Source of the DNA: Mesonia algae
GTDB taxonomy: Bacteria > Bacteroidota > Bacteroidia > Flavobacteriales > Flavobacteriaceae
Assembly: GCF_003253545.1 (NCBI RefSeq)
Contig: NZ_QKYV01000001.1
Coordinates: forward strand, 578,574 to 642,573
Direction of reading: 5' to 3'
DNA: 64,000 nt
A program made the position numbers and the translations under genes. Numbering within the stretch: position 1 is the stretch's first letter; every line of letters begins with the position of its first letter. Under the pieces are notes generated by a model, which saw only the letters and a program-made list of their open reading frames with translations, made no database searches and was not told the origin of the DNA. This document shows positions 34,344-43,329 of this stretch, piece after piece.

Positions 34344-35774
34344 TTGAGTACTTTAAAACGATTTTTTCAAGACACTTTTATCTACGGATTAGCAACGGTT
34401 TTACCACGGTTGATGAACTTTTTGCTTTTACCACTTTTAACAGGTTCTCTTGAAAATGCGGGCTACTCAGACAATACGACTTTTTATATCTATGCGGCAT
34501 TTTTCAATGTGTTGCTTACTTATGGGATGGAAACCTCTTTTTTTCGATTCTTTAGTCGGCACAAAGAAAAAAATAAAGTTTTTTCTACAGCGTTCATTAG
34601 CTTAACACTCACCACCATTTTATTTTTTGCTTTGGTATGGTCTTACAATGTAGAGTTAGCTAACTATGTAAACCTCAAATTGAGATATTTCAATCTTTTG
34701 ATAAGTGTAATTGCTTTAGATACGTTGGTAGTGATTCCTTTTGCTCTATTAAGGGCTACAGGAAAACCAATTAAATTTTCTATCATAAAAGTGCTGAATA
34801 TTGCTTTATATGTAGCTTTAAATTATTTCTTCTTATGGATAGTTCCCGAGTTTAATATACCGTTAGGGATTCTAGATTATAGTCATGATTTGGTTACATA
34901 TGTTTTTATAGCTAATCTAATAGCTAGCTTATTTACCTTTTTCTTGCTCTCCCCATATTTCTTTAAAACTCAACTTGTATTTGATTGGAAAATTTTAAAC
35001 CAATTACTTCATTATGGCTGGCCTATTATGGTCGCAGGTTTGGCTTATGTAATTAATGAAAATTTTGATAAATGGTTAATACCACAATTATTAGGGAAAG
35101 AGATTAATGGAGCTTATGCCGCTTGTTATAAAATAGCTGTTTTTATGACAATATTTATTCAGGGATTTCGCCTGGGAGCAGAACCTTTTTTCTTTAATCA
35201 TGCACAAGAAAAAAATGCAAAAAACACCTATGCTCTTATTATGAAATATTTTGTAGTGTTGGGAAGTTTAATGCTAGTGTTCATTGTGGCTTACCTACAT
35301 GTGTTTAAAGAAATGATTGTGGTACGATCATCTTATTGGATAGCCATAGAAATTGTTCCTGTTGTACTTCTTGCTAATTTGATGTTAGGTATTTACTTTA
35401 ACTTAGCATACTGGTATAAATTAACCGATAAAACCCGTTTTGGGATGTACTTTTCCATCATCGGAGCGGTATTAACAATCGGTCTTAATTATATTCTATT
35501 ACCAATAATAGGCTTTATGGGAGCTGCCTATGCAACTTTGATGGCTTATACTGCTATGGTGGTAATCTCTTACCTTATCGGAAAAAAACACTATAACATT
35601 CCCTACGATTTAAAAAATATCGGAATCTATCTTGCTTTGGGTATTAGCTTTGCCTTTAGTTCATTTTATATTTTTGATAACAATTTAATTATCGGAACCT
35701 TATTAGTTTTCTTATTTTTGGGAATCATCTATTTTAAAGAAAGAAAATACCTTACTCAATTATTACAACGTTAA
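34344..35774 (+). CDS. Polysaccharide flippase (Wzx/MATE-like)
   Basis: A 476-residue protein with about fourteen hydrophobic segments. The start at TTG 34344 gives STLKRFFQDTFIYGLATVLPRLMNFLLLPLLT, the normal first amphipathic helix and membrane segment of oligosaccharide flippases; the first ATG (residue 24) would remove it. It should move undecaprenyl-linked oligosaccharides across the inner membrane. It starts an operon with dut, a nucleotidyltransferase and EnvC-like genes, separate from the polysaccharide cluster at 1-11335, which has no flippase in this window. Confidence 0.85.
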   Translation: MSTLKRFFQDTFIYGLATVLPRLMNFLLLPLLTGSLENAGYSDNTTFYIYAAFFNVLLTYGMETSFFRFFSRHKEKNKVFSTAFISLTLTTILFFALVWSYNVELANYVNLKLRYFNLLISVIALDTLVVIPFALLRATGKPIKFSIIKVLNIALYVALNYFFLWIVPEFNIPLGILDYSHDLVTYVFIANLIASLFTFFLLSPYFFKTQLVFDWKILNQLLHYGWPIMVAGLAYVINENFDKWLIPQLLGKEINGAYAACYKIAVFMTIFIQGFRLGAEPFFFNHAQEKNAKNTYALIMKYFVVLGSLMLVFIVAYLHVFKEMIVVRSSYWIAIEIVPVVLLANLMLGIYFNLAYWYKLTDKTRFGMYFSIIGAVLTIGLNYILLPIIGFMGAAYATLMAYTAMVVISYLIGKKHYNIPYDLKNIGIYLALGISFAFSSFYIFDNNLIIGTLLVFLFLGIIYFKERKYLTQLLQR

Positions 35775-35780
35775 TACATT

Positions 35781-36212
35781 ATGACCATAAAGATCATCAA
35801 CAAATCAAGTCACGATTTACCTCACTACGAAACTGAAGCTTCTGCTGGAATGGATTTAAGAGCACATCTAGAAGATAAAATCATACTAGGTCCGTTAGAG
35901 AGAATCATTGTAAAAACGGGATTATTCATAGAGTTACCTGTGGGTTATGAAGCTCAAGTAAGACCAAGAAGTGGCTTAGCGGCAAAAAAAGGAATTACGG
36001 TATTAAATGCACCAGGAACCATAGATGCTGATTATCGTGGAGAAATTGGTGTAATTTTAGTCAACCTTTCTAAAGAAGCTTTTGTCATTAATGATGGCGA
36101 ACGTATTGCACAACTTGTGATAGCAAAACACGAAAGAGCTAATTGGGAGAATGTTGAAATTTTGGGAGAAACCGACCGCGGAGAAGGTGGTTTTGGAAGT
36201 ACCGGAGTTTAA
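35781..36212 (+). CDS. dut: dUTP diphosphatase
   Basis: A 143-residue trimeric dUTPase that hydrolyses dUTP to dUMP and pyrophosphate, keeping uracil out of DNA and feeding dTMP synthesis. All five motifs are visible: [39 protein letters not shown] and the C-terminal [10 protein letters not shown] arm. It starts 6 bases after the flippase gene, an association common in flavobacteria with no obvious metabolic reason. Together with dgt, nrdAB and the dCMP deaminase it makes this window rich in dNTP metabolism. Confidence 0.95.
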   Translation: MTIKIINKSSHDLPHYETEASAGMDLRAHLEDKIILGPLERIIVKTGLFIELPVGYEAQVRPRSGLAAKKGITVLNAPGTIDADYRGEIGVILVNLSKEAFVINDGERIAQLVIAKHERANWENVEILGETDRGEGGFGSTGV

Positions 36213-36279
36213 ATTTTCTGAAATAGAATAAAACAAAATTATTTAATTTAAAAGATACGCTGCAAAAGCGAATAGAGAT

Positions 36280-37296
36280 ATGAAAATAATTGTACCAATG
36301 GCGGGAAGAGGATCTCGTCTAAGACCACATACATTAACAGTTCCAAAACCATTAATTCCAGTGGCTGGAGAACCTATAGTTCATCGTTTAGTAAAAGATA
36401 TAGCCAAAGTATTAGATCAGCCTATTGAAGAAGTTGCTTTTATTTTGGGTGATCCAGCATTTTTTGGAACAGATGTAGAAGAAAGTTTAAAAGAGCTAGC
36501 AAAAGGCTTAAATGCTAAAGCATCTATTTATCGCCAAGATCAACCTTTGGGAACAGGACATGCGATTATGAGTGCAAAGGAATCACTTTCGGGGCCTGCT
36601 GTAGTCGCTTACGCGGATACTTTAATCAAAGCCGATTTTAAATTAGATGAAGCTGCAGATGCTGTAATCTGGACCAAAAAGGTTGAGAACCCTGAAGCTT
36701 ATGGAGTTGTTAACTTAAATGATAAGGAAGAAATTATAGAATTAGTAGAAAAACCAACCAGCTTTGTAAGTGATCAAGCGGTAATAGGAATATACTATTT
36801 TAAAGATATTTCAGTTTTAAAAGGTAAGTTGCAAGAAGTTCTTGAAGAAAATATCATGCATGGAGGAGAATATCAAATCAATGATGGCATTAAGAAAATG
36901 ATGGCAGAAGGCAAAATTTTCAAGACGGGAACAGTAGATGAATGGATGGATTGTGGGAACAAAAAAGTAACTGTAGAAACCAATACTAGAATGCTTAACT
37001 TTCTTCATTCCGATAAGGAGAAATTGGTTGCAGATACTGTTCAATTAAACAACTCAAAAATTATAGAACCTTGTTTTATTGGAGAAAATGTAGTGTTAGA
37101 AAACACAACAGTAGGACCTAATGTTTCGATTGGTAAAAATTGTACAGTGAGTAATTCGACAATCAAAAACAGTTTAATACAAACTCATAGTGAAATTAAA
37201 AATGCCGAATTAGACCAGGCGATGATAGGTAATCACGCAAGATTTGATGGTAATTTTAAACAAATAAGTATAGGAGATTATTCCGTTTTAGAATAA
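36280..37296 (+). CDS. Sugar-phosphate nucleotidyltransferase
   Basis: A 338-residue enzyme of the glucose-1-phosphate thymidylyl/uridylyltransferase family. It opens with the catalytic loop MKIIVPMAGRGSRLRPHTLTVPKPLIPV; GTGHAIMSA and the aspartate in AYADTL bind the nucleotide and metal. From about residue 255 a hexapeptide beta-helix follows (VVLENTTVGPNVSIGKNCTVSN), as in some bacterial homologs with trimeric or acyltransferase-like C-terminal domains. It makes an NDP-sugar for envelope glycans. The base and sugar are not decided by sequence. Confidence 0.85.
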   Translation: MKIIVPMAGRGSRLRPHTLTVPKPLIPVAGEPIVHRLVKDIAKVLDQPIEEVAFILGDPAFFGTDVEESLKELAKGLNAKASIYRQDQPLGTGHAIMSAKESLSGPAVVAYADTLIKADFKLDEAADAVIWTKKVENPEAYGVVNLNDKEEIIELVEKPTSFVSDQAVIGIYYFKDISVLKGKLQEVLEENIMHGGEYQINDGIKKMMAEGKIFKTGTVDEWMDCGNKKVTVETNTRMLNFLHSDKEKLVADTVQLNNSKIIEPCFIGENVVLENTTVGPNVSIGKNCTVSNSTIKNSLIQTHSEIKNAELDQAMIGNHARFDGNFKQISIGDYSVLE

Positions 37297-37300
37297 ACAT

Positions 37301-38674
37301 TTGAAAAATAAGTCTTTTACATATCATATTTTCTTACTGCTTTTCGGGATAATAATTATTCCGAAAAGTACTATAGCGCAAGTTCGAGAACCTCTTAAAG
37401 ATACACTTGTTCAAGATAATTTAGGAAATGTAGAAGATCAATTCCAAGAACATTTTTTTGAAGCTTTAGCTCAAAAAGGAATAGAAAATTACGAGAAAGC
37501 AATTGACGCTTTAATGCAATGCAAGAAAATTGCTCCTAAGAAGACAATTGTAGATTTTGAATTAGGAAAAAATTATAAGGCTTTAAAAAACTATGATAAT
37601 GCAGAGGATAGTTTTAAAAAAGTTTTAAAAGAGCGTCCTAATGATAAAGATGTTTTAAGCGAAATCTATGAAGTCTATTACCTTATTCAAAATTATAAAA
37701 AGGCAATTCCAATTGCTGAGTCTTTAGCAAAATATAGTGTAAATTATTATGAAGATTTAGCCAACCTTTACGGACTTACCAAACAGTATGAAAAAGCTTT
37801 AGATGCATTAGAAAAAATAGATGAAAGTGAAGGTTATAGTGATTACCGAGAAGCTTTACGGAATAAGATTTTTTCTGAATCTAATGATCCCAAGTTACGG
37901 GAAGCCTATCTAAAAAAGGAAATTGAGAAGTTTCCTAATATGGAAGATAATTATTTAGAGCTTATGCATTTTTATGCGACTCAAAATAATATGGATAAGG
38001 CCTACAAAGTTGTAGAAGAGCTTCAGCAAAGAAAACCTAATTCTAGTGCCGCACATTTTATTTTATTTAAAAAGCACTTAGTCAATTATGAGGATGAGAA
38101 AGCGATTGCTTCTATGAAGATCGTTTTAGAGAATACGAATAATGAGGTTATAAAAAAGTCGGTTATACAAGCATTTATTCAGTTAGTAAAAGAAAAGCCA
38201 CAATATGAAGATGAGCTAATTTCTACCTTAGAGAATCAAATGGATTCAAGTGAAGAGTCAGATGAGCTTGTGGGGCAATATTTAGCAAAAAATAACAATA
38301 ATAAAGCTTATGAACATTATTTAAACCGTTTAAAAAACGATCCTAATAATTTTGAACTATTAAAGAAAGTGATACATTTAGAGGTGAAAAACCAAAAATT
38401 CGAAACGGCACTTAAACGTTCTAATGAAGCTCTAAATGTTTACCCAACTCAACCTTTCTTCTACTACTATAAAGGAGTTGCGCTAAGAAATTTAAGCAAA
38501 CCAAATTTAGCGATAGACAGTTTTCAAGAAGGTTTAGAGTATTTAATAGAAAACAAGGAGTTAGAACTTTATTTTTACCAAGAAATGTTTGAGAGTTATA
38601 AAGTTTTAAGTGATGTAGAGATGATAAAAAAATATCAACAGAAAATAGAAGCCTTAAAAAATAATAAATCTTAA
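37301..38674 (+). CDS. Exported TPR protein
   Basis: A 457-residue protein starting at TTG 37301, four bases after the previous stop. The first 26 residues are a signal peptide (hydrophobic core FLLLFGIIIIP, cleavage near TIAQ). The mature part has tetratricopeptide repeats, about 50-125, 140-190 and 330-420 (for example KAIDALMQCKKIAPKKTIVD). Such proteins are scaffolds in the periplasm or at the outer membrane. The DNA of the signal peptide contains a 29-bp near-palindrome. The gene is followed by a DUF4292 lipoprotein and an EnvC-like gene with overlaps of 1 and 4 bases. Confidence 0.82.
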   Translation: MKNKSFTYHIFLLLFGIIIIPKSTIAQVREPLKDTLVQDNLGNVEDQFQEHFFEALAQKGIENYEKAIDALMQCKKIAPKKTIVDFELGKNYKALKNYDNAEDSFKKVLKERPNDKDVLSEIYEVYYLIQNYKKAIPIAESLAKYSVNYYEDLANLYGLTKQYEKALDALEKIDESEGYSDYREALRNKIFSESNDPKLREAYLKKEIEKFPNMEDNYLELMHFYATQNNMDKAYKVVEELQQRKPNSSAAHFILFKKHLVNYEDEKAIASMKIVLENTNNEVIKKSVIQAFIQLVKEKPQYEDELISTLENQMDSSEESDELVGQYLAKNNNNKAYEHYLNRLKNDPNNFELLKKVIHLEVKNQKFETALKRSNEALNVYPTQPFFYYYKGVALRNLSKPNLAIDSFQEGLEYLIENKELELYFYQEMFESYKVLSDVEMIKKYQQKIEALKNNKS

Positions 38675-39450
38675 TGAGTCAATTGAAATCCATATTTGCT
38701 TTTATGTCCATTTTTTTCTTTGTTTCCTGCGGAACAAAAAAAGCTGTGACAGGTACTGTTTCTGAAAATGTAAGTACTAAGAGTATCATTAAAACACACA
38801 ATAATTCCGAGGCATCGTTCAATACTTTACAAGCACGAATAAAAGGTTCTTATAAAACGGAAGATGAAGACCAGTCTATCTCTATAAGCGTAAGAATGGA
38901 AAAAGACAAAGCTATTTGGATGAGTGCTAAACTCGCTGGTATTATTCCGTTGGCAAAAGTATACATTACTCCAAATCAAGTGCAGTATTACGAAAAAATT
39001 GAAGGAACTTATTTTGATGGAGATTTTAGTTTATTGAGTGATTGGTTGGGGATGGAATTGGATTTTAATAAAGTACAAAATCTATTATTAGGACAAGCCA
39101 TTTATCCATTAGAAAAAAATGAATTGTCTTTAAGCTTTACGGAAACGGACTATATTTTAAAATCTAACGAATCTTCATTACTCAAAACTATGTTTGCTAT
39201 ACAATCTTCTAATTTTAGATTAAAAGGGCAACGTATTGAAAGAGTCGCTAAAAATGAATCGGTTTTTATTACTTATGAAGATTATGAGGAAATAGAAAAA
39301 CAATGGTTTCCAAAAAAGATAAAAATTATCGTTACTCAGGAGGAAAAAAGTACTCAAATAGAAGTGGATTATCGAGATATAGATCTAGATGAGCCCGTAA
39401 GTTTTCCTTTTAGTATCCCATCTGGTTACAAAGAAATTACCATAGAATGA
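38674..39450 (+). CDS. DUF4292 family lipoprotein
   Basis: A 258-residue lipoprotein; FFFVSCGTKKAVTG contains the lipobox with the acylated cysteine at about residue 19. The mature part is a beta-rich LolA/LolB-like fold (ISISVRMEKDKAIWMSAKLAGIIPLAKVYITPNQV), typical of DUF4292. Relatives are outer-membrane lipoproteins of Bacteroidota, possibly in lipid or lipoprotein handling; this is not established. It overlaps the preceding TPR gene by 1 base and the EnvC-like gene by 4. Confidence 0.8.
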   Translation: MSQLKSIFAFMSIFFFVSCGTKKAVTGTVSENVSTKSIIKTHNNSEASFNTLQARIKGSYKTEDEDQSISISVRMEKDKAIWMSAKLAGIIPLAKVYITPNQVQYYEKIEGTYFDGDFSLLSDWLGMELDFNKVQNLLLGQAIYPLEKNELSLSFTETDYILKSNESSLLKTMFAIQSSNFRLKGQRIERVAKNESVFITYEDYEEIEKQWFPKKIKIIVTQEEKSTQIEVDYRDIDLDEPVSFPFSIPSGYKEITIE

Positions 39451-40670
39451 TTAGCAATAAAAAGACCTTTATTTTAAGCTTATTATTAATCTGTTTCAGC
39501 TTTTTGAACGGCTTTAGTCAAAGTAAAGAAAGAAAGCAGTTAGAGCAGCGTCGTTTGGCTCTTAGAGAAGAAATTAAGGAGATTAATAGTTTATTGATAG
39601 ATAATAAAAAGAAAAAACAATCTGTTTTAGTTCAAGTAGAAGATTTAGATAAACGAATTAACGCTACTCAAAACCTTATAAAAGTTACCAATCAAGAAGC
39701 AAATTTACTTACCAGAGAGATTAATGAAAATCTCAACAAGATTACTAAATTAAGAAAAGATCTAGAAGCTTTAAAAGAGGATTATGCAAAAATGATTCGT
39801 AAATCATATAAAAGCAAGTCTAATCAAAGTAGAATTATGTTTCTTTTTTCTTCAGAAAACTTTCTACAGGCCTATAAACGTTTGCAATATATGAAGCAGT
39901 ATGCAAATTATAGGAAACAACAAGGGGATGAAATAAAAGCTCAAACTAAACTTCTTCAACAGCTAAACGAAGATTTGATTGAGCAACGTAAAGCTAAAGA
40001 AACGCTTTTGGCGGAAAATAGAGTAACTCAAAAGAAATTACAAGAAGATAAAAAACAGCAACAAATTCTAATTGCCTCAATTCAAGAGAAACAAGGCACA
40101 TTTGAAAACCAATTGAAAGAAAGACAAAAAGAAGTTTCTAGAATTGATGACCAAATAGAGAAATTGATTCGGGAAGCTATTGCTGCTGAAAATAAAAAGA
40201 AAGGCAGTACCCCATCAAAAACTTTTGCACTTACACCAGAAGCAAAAGCTTTAGCAGCCGATTTCACTTCTAATAAAGGAAAATTGCCTTGGCCAGTAAA
40301 ATCTGGAGTAATCTCTATGCGTTTTGGTGTACACGCACATAAAACTGTTCCTTCAGTTAAAGTAAAAAGTAATGGAGTTAGAATAGAAACGAATGCTAAT
40401 GAACCTATAAAAGCTATTTTTAAAGGAGAGGTAATGAAAATCTTGGCTATTAAAGGCGCTAATAAAGCGGTAATGGTAAGGCATGGAAATTATATCTCTG
40501 TTTATAACAACCTTGAATCTCTTCAAGTTCAAACAGGGGACCCAATCACTACAGGGCAAATTTTAGGATTGGTTGGGAATGCAACTTCTACAAGACGTCC
40601 AACACTTTATCTTTCTCTTTTCAAGGATACCATTTCGTTGGATCCTGCTTTATGGATTTATAAGATGTAA
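39447..40670 (+). CDS. EnvC-like murein hydrolase activator (degenerate M23 domain)
   Basis: A 407-residue exported protein: signal peptide (LLLICFSFLNGFSQS), a long coiled coil at about 28-245 (KERKQLEQRRLALREEIKEIN and onward) and a C-terminal LytM/M23 domain. The LytM zinc ligands (H-x3-D and H-x-H) are missing; the positions read SNGVRIETN and LYLSLFKD. It should therefore not cut peptidoglycan itself but activate an amidase at the division site, as EnvC does. The last gene of the 34344-40670 operon. Confidence 0.85.
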   Translation: MISNKKTFILSLLLICFSFLNGFSQSKERKQLEQRRLALREEIKEINSLLIDNKKKKQSVLVQVEDLDKRINATQNLIKVTNQEANLLTREINENLNKITKLRKDLEALKEDYAKMIRKSYKSKSNQSRIMFLFSSENFLQAYKRLQYMKQYANYRKQQGDEIKAQTKLLQQLNEDLIEQRKAKETLLAENRVTQKKLQEDKKQQQILIASIQEKQGTFENQLKERQKEVSRIDDQIEKLIREAIAAENKKKGSTPSKTFALTPEAKALAADFTSNKGKLPWPVKSGVISMRFGVHAHKTVPSVKVKSNGVRIETNANEPIKAIFKGEVMKILAIKGANKAVMVRHGNYISVYNNLESLQVQTGDPITTGQILGLVGNATSTRRPTLYLSLFKDTISLDPALWIYKM

Positions 40671-41000
40671 AGAGGTCATATAATTTAGCCGATTAGTAGC
40701 GTATAGATTTTGTATTATATTTAATATCTTTTAAGGTAGATATATCTTTAGATGAATCTTTACTATTACTCGTTTAATTACTAACAATAGCATTCATTGT
40801 TACATTAGCTGAATTAACCCTTAAGCCTGGTCTTAATAAAGCTTATTTTTAGTGACTTTTATCTCTGTTTGATATATTACCTTTTTAAATTTTTTGAAGG
40901 TCTTAAAAATTATGATATACAGCATTAGATGTGTATAAAATTAAAAGAGCCTCTTGAATTTTCAAGAGGCTCTTTTTTATGAAAACAGTATTTATTTTAC
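40671..41000. other. Convergent intergenic region, no gene seen
   Basis: About 330 bases between the EnvC-like gene and the M36 peptidase stop. It is AT-rich with stop codons in all frames. The only clear element is the terminator at 40943-40976. No tRNA, repeat or promoter match was found. Confidence 0.6.
40943..40976. terminator. Bidirectional intrinsic terminator
   Basis: AAAAGAGCCTCTTGA and TCAAGAGGCTCTTTTTT form a long perfect stem with a short AATTTT-type loop. It serves the convergent EnvC-like (plus) and M36 peptidase (minus) genes. Confidence 0.9.
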
Positions 41001-43220
41001 TTACTGAATAATTAATTTTTCAGTTTGAGAATTGCCATTCGAATTTATTTTTACTACATACACACCAATCGCTAAACTATTAATATTAATCTGTGCGTTA
41101 TGAGTGTTTTGAAGAAATTGATTAACAACCATTCTTCCGTTAAGGTCATAAATTGCTACCGTAACATCATTTTGAACCGAGCTAGCTTTTATATTCACAT
41201 ATCCTGAAGCAGGATTAGGGTATATACTAAATTCTTTTTCATTTAAAAAAGAATTAGCATTTAAAGAACAATCTAAGACATTTAATGGAGGCATATCAAA
41301 AGCTTGTATTTGATCAAATCGATCTAAAGAACTTCCTTGATCTGCACTATAACCTAAGCCTCTATCTGCAAATGCTTGCCAAATTAAGCACTGATTTGCG
41401 CCACCATTATTCAGTATATCCGCTTGTAAAATGGCATCTCTTCCGTCAACAAAACCAGGATTGCAAGTTTGTAATTTTAAACCATCCATCACTAATTGCA
41501 TGGCGATATTATTTCCTCCTGTGCCATTTAATAGATCGTTATCATAACCATATTCATCTATTAAATCCCAAGTAATGTCCCATAACATAGTAGCCCATAC
41601 AAAACCAACACCGTGTGGAGCAGAGATATTACCATTATTTGTAGTTCCATAAGTTGCAGGGTTAATTGAAGTATCTCTTGAATATGGTGCAGGTCTCAAT
41701 CCTGATCCATTTTGATTTTGGCTCAGTGCATAATTTGCGATAGTTTTTGGATCATCTGCCGTGTCACCAGGTTTTAAAGTCATGATAAGAGCAAAAAAGT
41801 CACTCCATCCTTCTCCCATCTGTTCTGTATATTGGTCGCAATCACCATCATTGCCAAAAACCTGACAAGCATATAAACAGCTAGCATTCGCTGGACCACC
41901 TGTCAATCTATTTGAAATACCATGCCCATATTCGTGAGCAACAATTCCAGAATCTAAAGAACCGTCTTTTTCAAATCCAGCACTAGTCTGCCAAGTAAAC
42001 ATTCTCATGGTAGGATTTTGACCATCTGGAGGTGTTGAAAAGGTAGCATTATTCCCTGGACCAGCATCTGCATCATCCTGGGCTCTTGCTAAAACAAAGT
42101 CGAATTCGTTTCCTTCGCTAGAATAATTTCTATTCTGAAAATTACCACTTGCTTCATTAAATCCGTATTCATACCAAACATCATGCATCATATTGTTTAG
42201 ATAAAATAAATTAGTAACGGAAGCGTCAATATAACCTTCTGGATCTTGATTTAAATTAAGAGGAAAGTCGAAATTCAATAAATCGCCACCATCGGGAAAT
42301 GAACCAGGACCATCACCTCTATTTTCAAAGGCAAATACGTTATTACCTCTTGTTATAGTAAATTCAACTCCAGGTGATCCATTATTATCGTGCCAACCAT
42401 TTGGAGATGCATTTAAATTTGCAGGTTGTTTAACAATTTGTCTAACTCCATCTATAGGTGATTCAATTGGAATAGGAAAAACATTATAGTCAGAATTATC
42501 AACTAAAGTGGTGATATTAAAAAATCCAAATTGGTTATTTGAATTTTGAATAGGGTGATCTAATTTTTCAAATTTAGTGTGGGTGTGCTCTTTGTTATCA
42601 AAATTACAAGATAATACCCAGTCATTTTTAAATAAAATCTCTCCATTGCTCGCATCTATAGAAATATCCCACCAGTGTTTGTCATCTAGCGTATTAATAT
42701 TAATATTCCAAGCCAATTTAATAGATTCTCCTACAGTTTGGTACATTAACTTAACTGGAATCTCTTTTTGGGAGATACCACCATTGGATAACAAAAATTC
42801 TTTACCATTTGAATTAATAATTTCAAAATTAGAAGGACTTAAATTCAATTTTGAAGCTAATTTTTGTACAGCAGTGATAGGGTCTAAACTAGGGGAAGAA
42901 TTGTTAGTTTTAGTATTTATTTTATTTTGAAAACTATTTGAAAAATAAACCACTTTATTATTTTTAATGGCAAAGTTTCCTTGGGCATTAAAGATCTTAA
43001 CATCATTATGGTTTTGATTTACATAAACGTGCTGAGTTTCTGTGTTCTTAGAATAATAGGAATTAGTAATCTCTAATTCAGAGACATCTGATGCAGAAAA
43101 TCCATTCAGGTTTTCTGATAAATATTTTTTTATTATAGGCAAGTATTCATCTTGTGCTTGAACAGAATTACCTGTAAATAATGCTATTAAAAACATTATC
43201 GGGTAGAAATTTCTTATCAT
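41001..43220 (-). CDS. Secreted M36 (fungalysin) metallopeptidase with T9SS sorting domain
   Basis: A 739-residue secreted zinc protease. A signal peptide (cleavage after QAQ, about 23) is followed by an FTP-like pro-region and PepSY-like part (to about 210), then the M36 catalytic domain with HEYGH at 429-433 and the third ligand Glu470 in EQMGEGWSDF. The last 75 residues, starting FSIYPNPASGYVNI and ending TEKLIIQ, form a type A T9SS C-terminal domain, so it is exported by type IX secretion and probably attached to or released from the cell surface. Its substrate is likely extracellular protein. Confidence 0.92.
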   Translation of the reverse strand: MIRNFYPIMFLIALFTGNSVQAQDEYLPIIKKYLSENLNGFSASDVSELEITNSYYSKNTETQHVYVNQNHNDVKIFNAQGNFAIKNNKVVYFSNSFQNKINTKTNNSSPSLDPITAVQKLASKLNLSPSNFEIINSNGKEFLLSNGGISQKEIPVKLMYQTVGESIKLAWNININTLDDKHWWDISIDASNGEILFKNDWVLSCNFDNKEHTHTKFEKLDHPIQNSNNQFGFFNITTLVDNSDYNVFPIPIESPIDGVRQIVKQPANLNASPNGWHDNNGSPGVEFTITRGNNVFAFENRGDGPGSFPDGGDLLNFDFPLNLNQDPEGYIDASVTNLFYLNNMMHDVWYEYGFNEASGNFQNRNYSSEGNEFDFVLARAQDDADAGPGNNATFSTPPDGQNPTMRMFTWQTSAGFEKDGSLDSGIVAHEYGHGISNRLTGGPANASCLYACQVFGNDGDCDQYTEQMGEGWSDFFALIMTLKPGDTADDPKTIANYALSQNQNGSGLRPAPYSRDTSINPATYGTTNNGNISAPHGVGFVWATMLWDITWDLIDEYGYDNDLLNGTGGNNIAMQLVMDGLKLQTCNPGFVDGRDAILQADILNNGGANQCLIWQAFADRGLGYSADQGSSLDRFDQIQAFDMPPLNVLDCSLNANSFLNEKEFSIYPNPASGYVNIKASSVQNDVTVAIYDLNGRMVVNQFLQNTHNAQININSLAIGVYVVKINSNGNSQTEKLIIQ

Positions 43221-43329
43221 TAATTTGGAGTATTTAAAGTGTTAAATAAATGTAAAAATATAGAATTTAATCCTTTTATATTGTTCAACAACTGTTAAAA
43301 TATCTTTTTTACTATTTAAGTTCAGTGTA

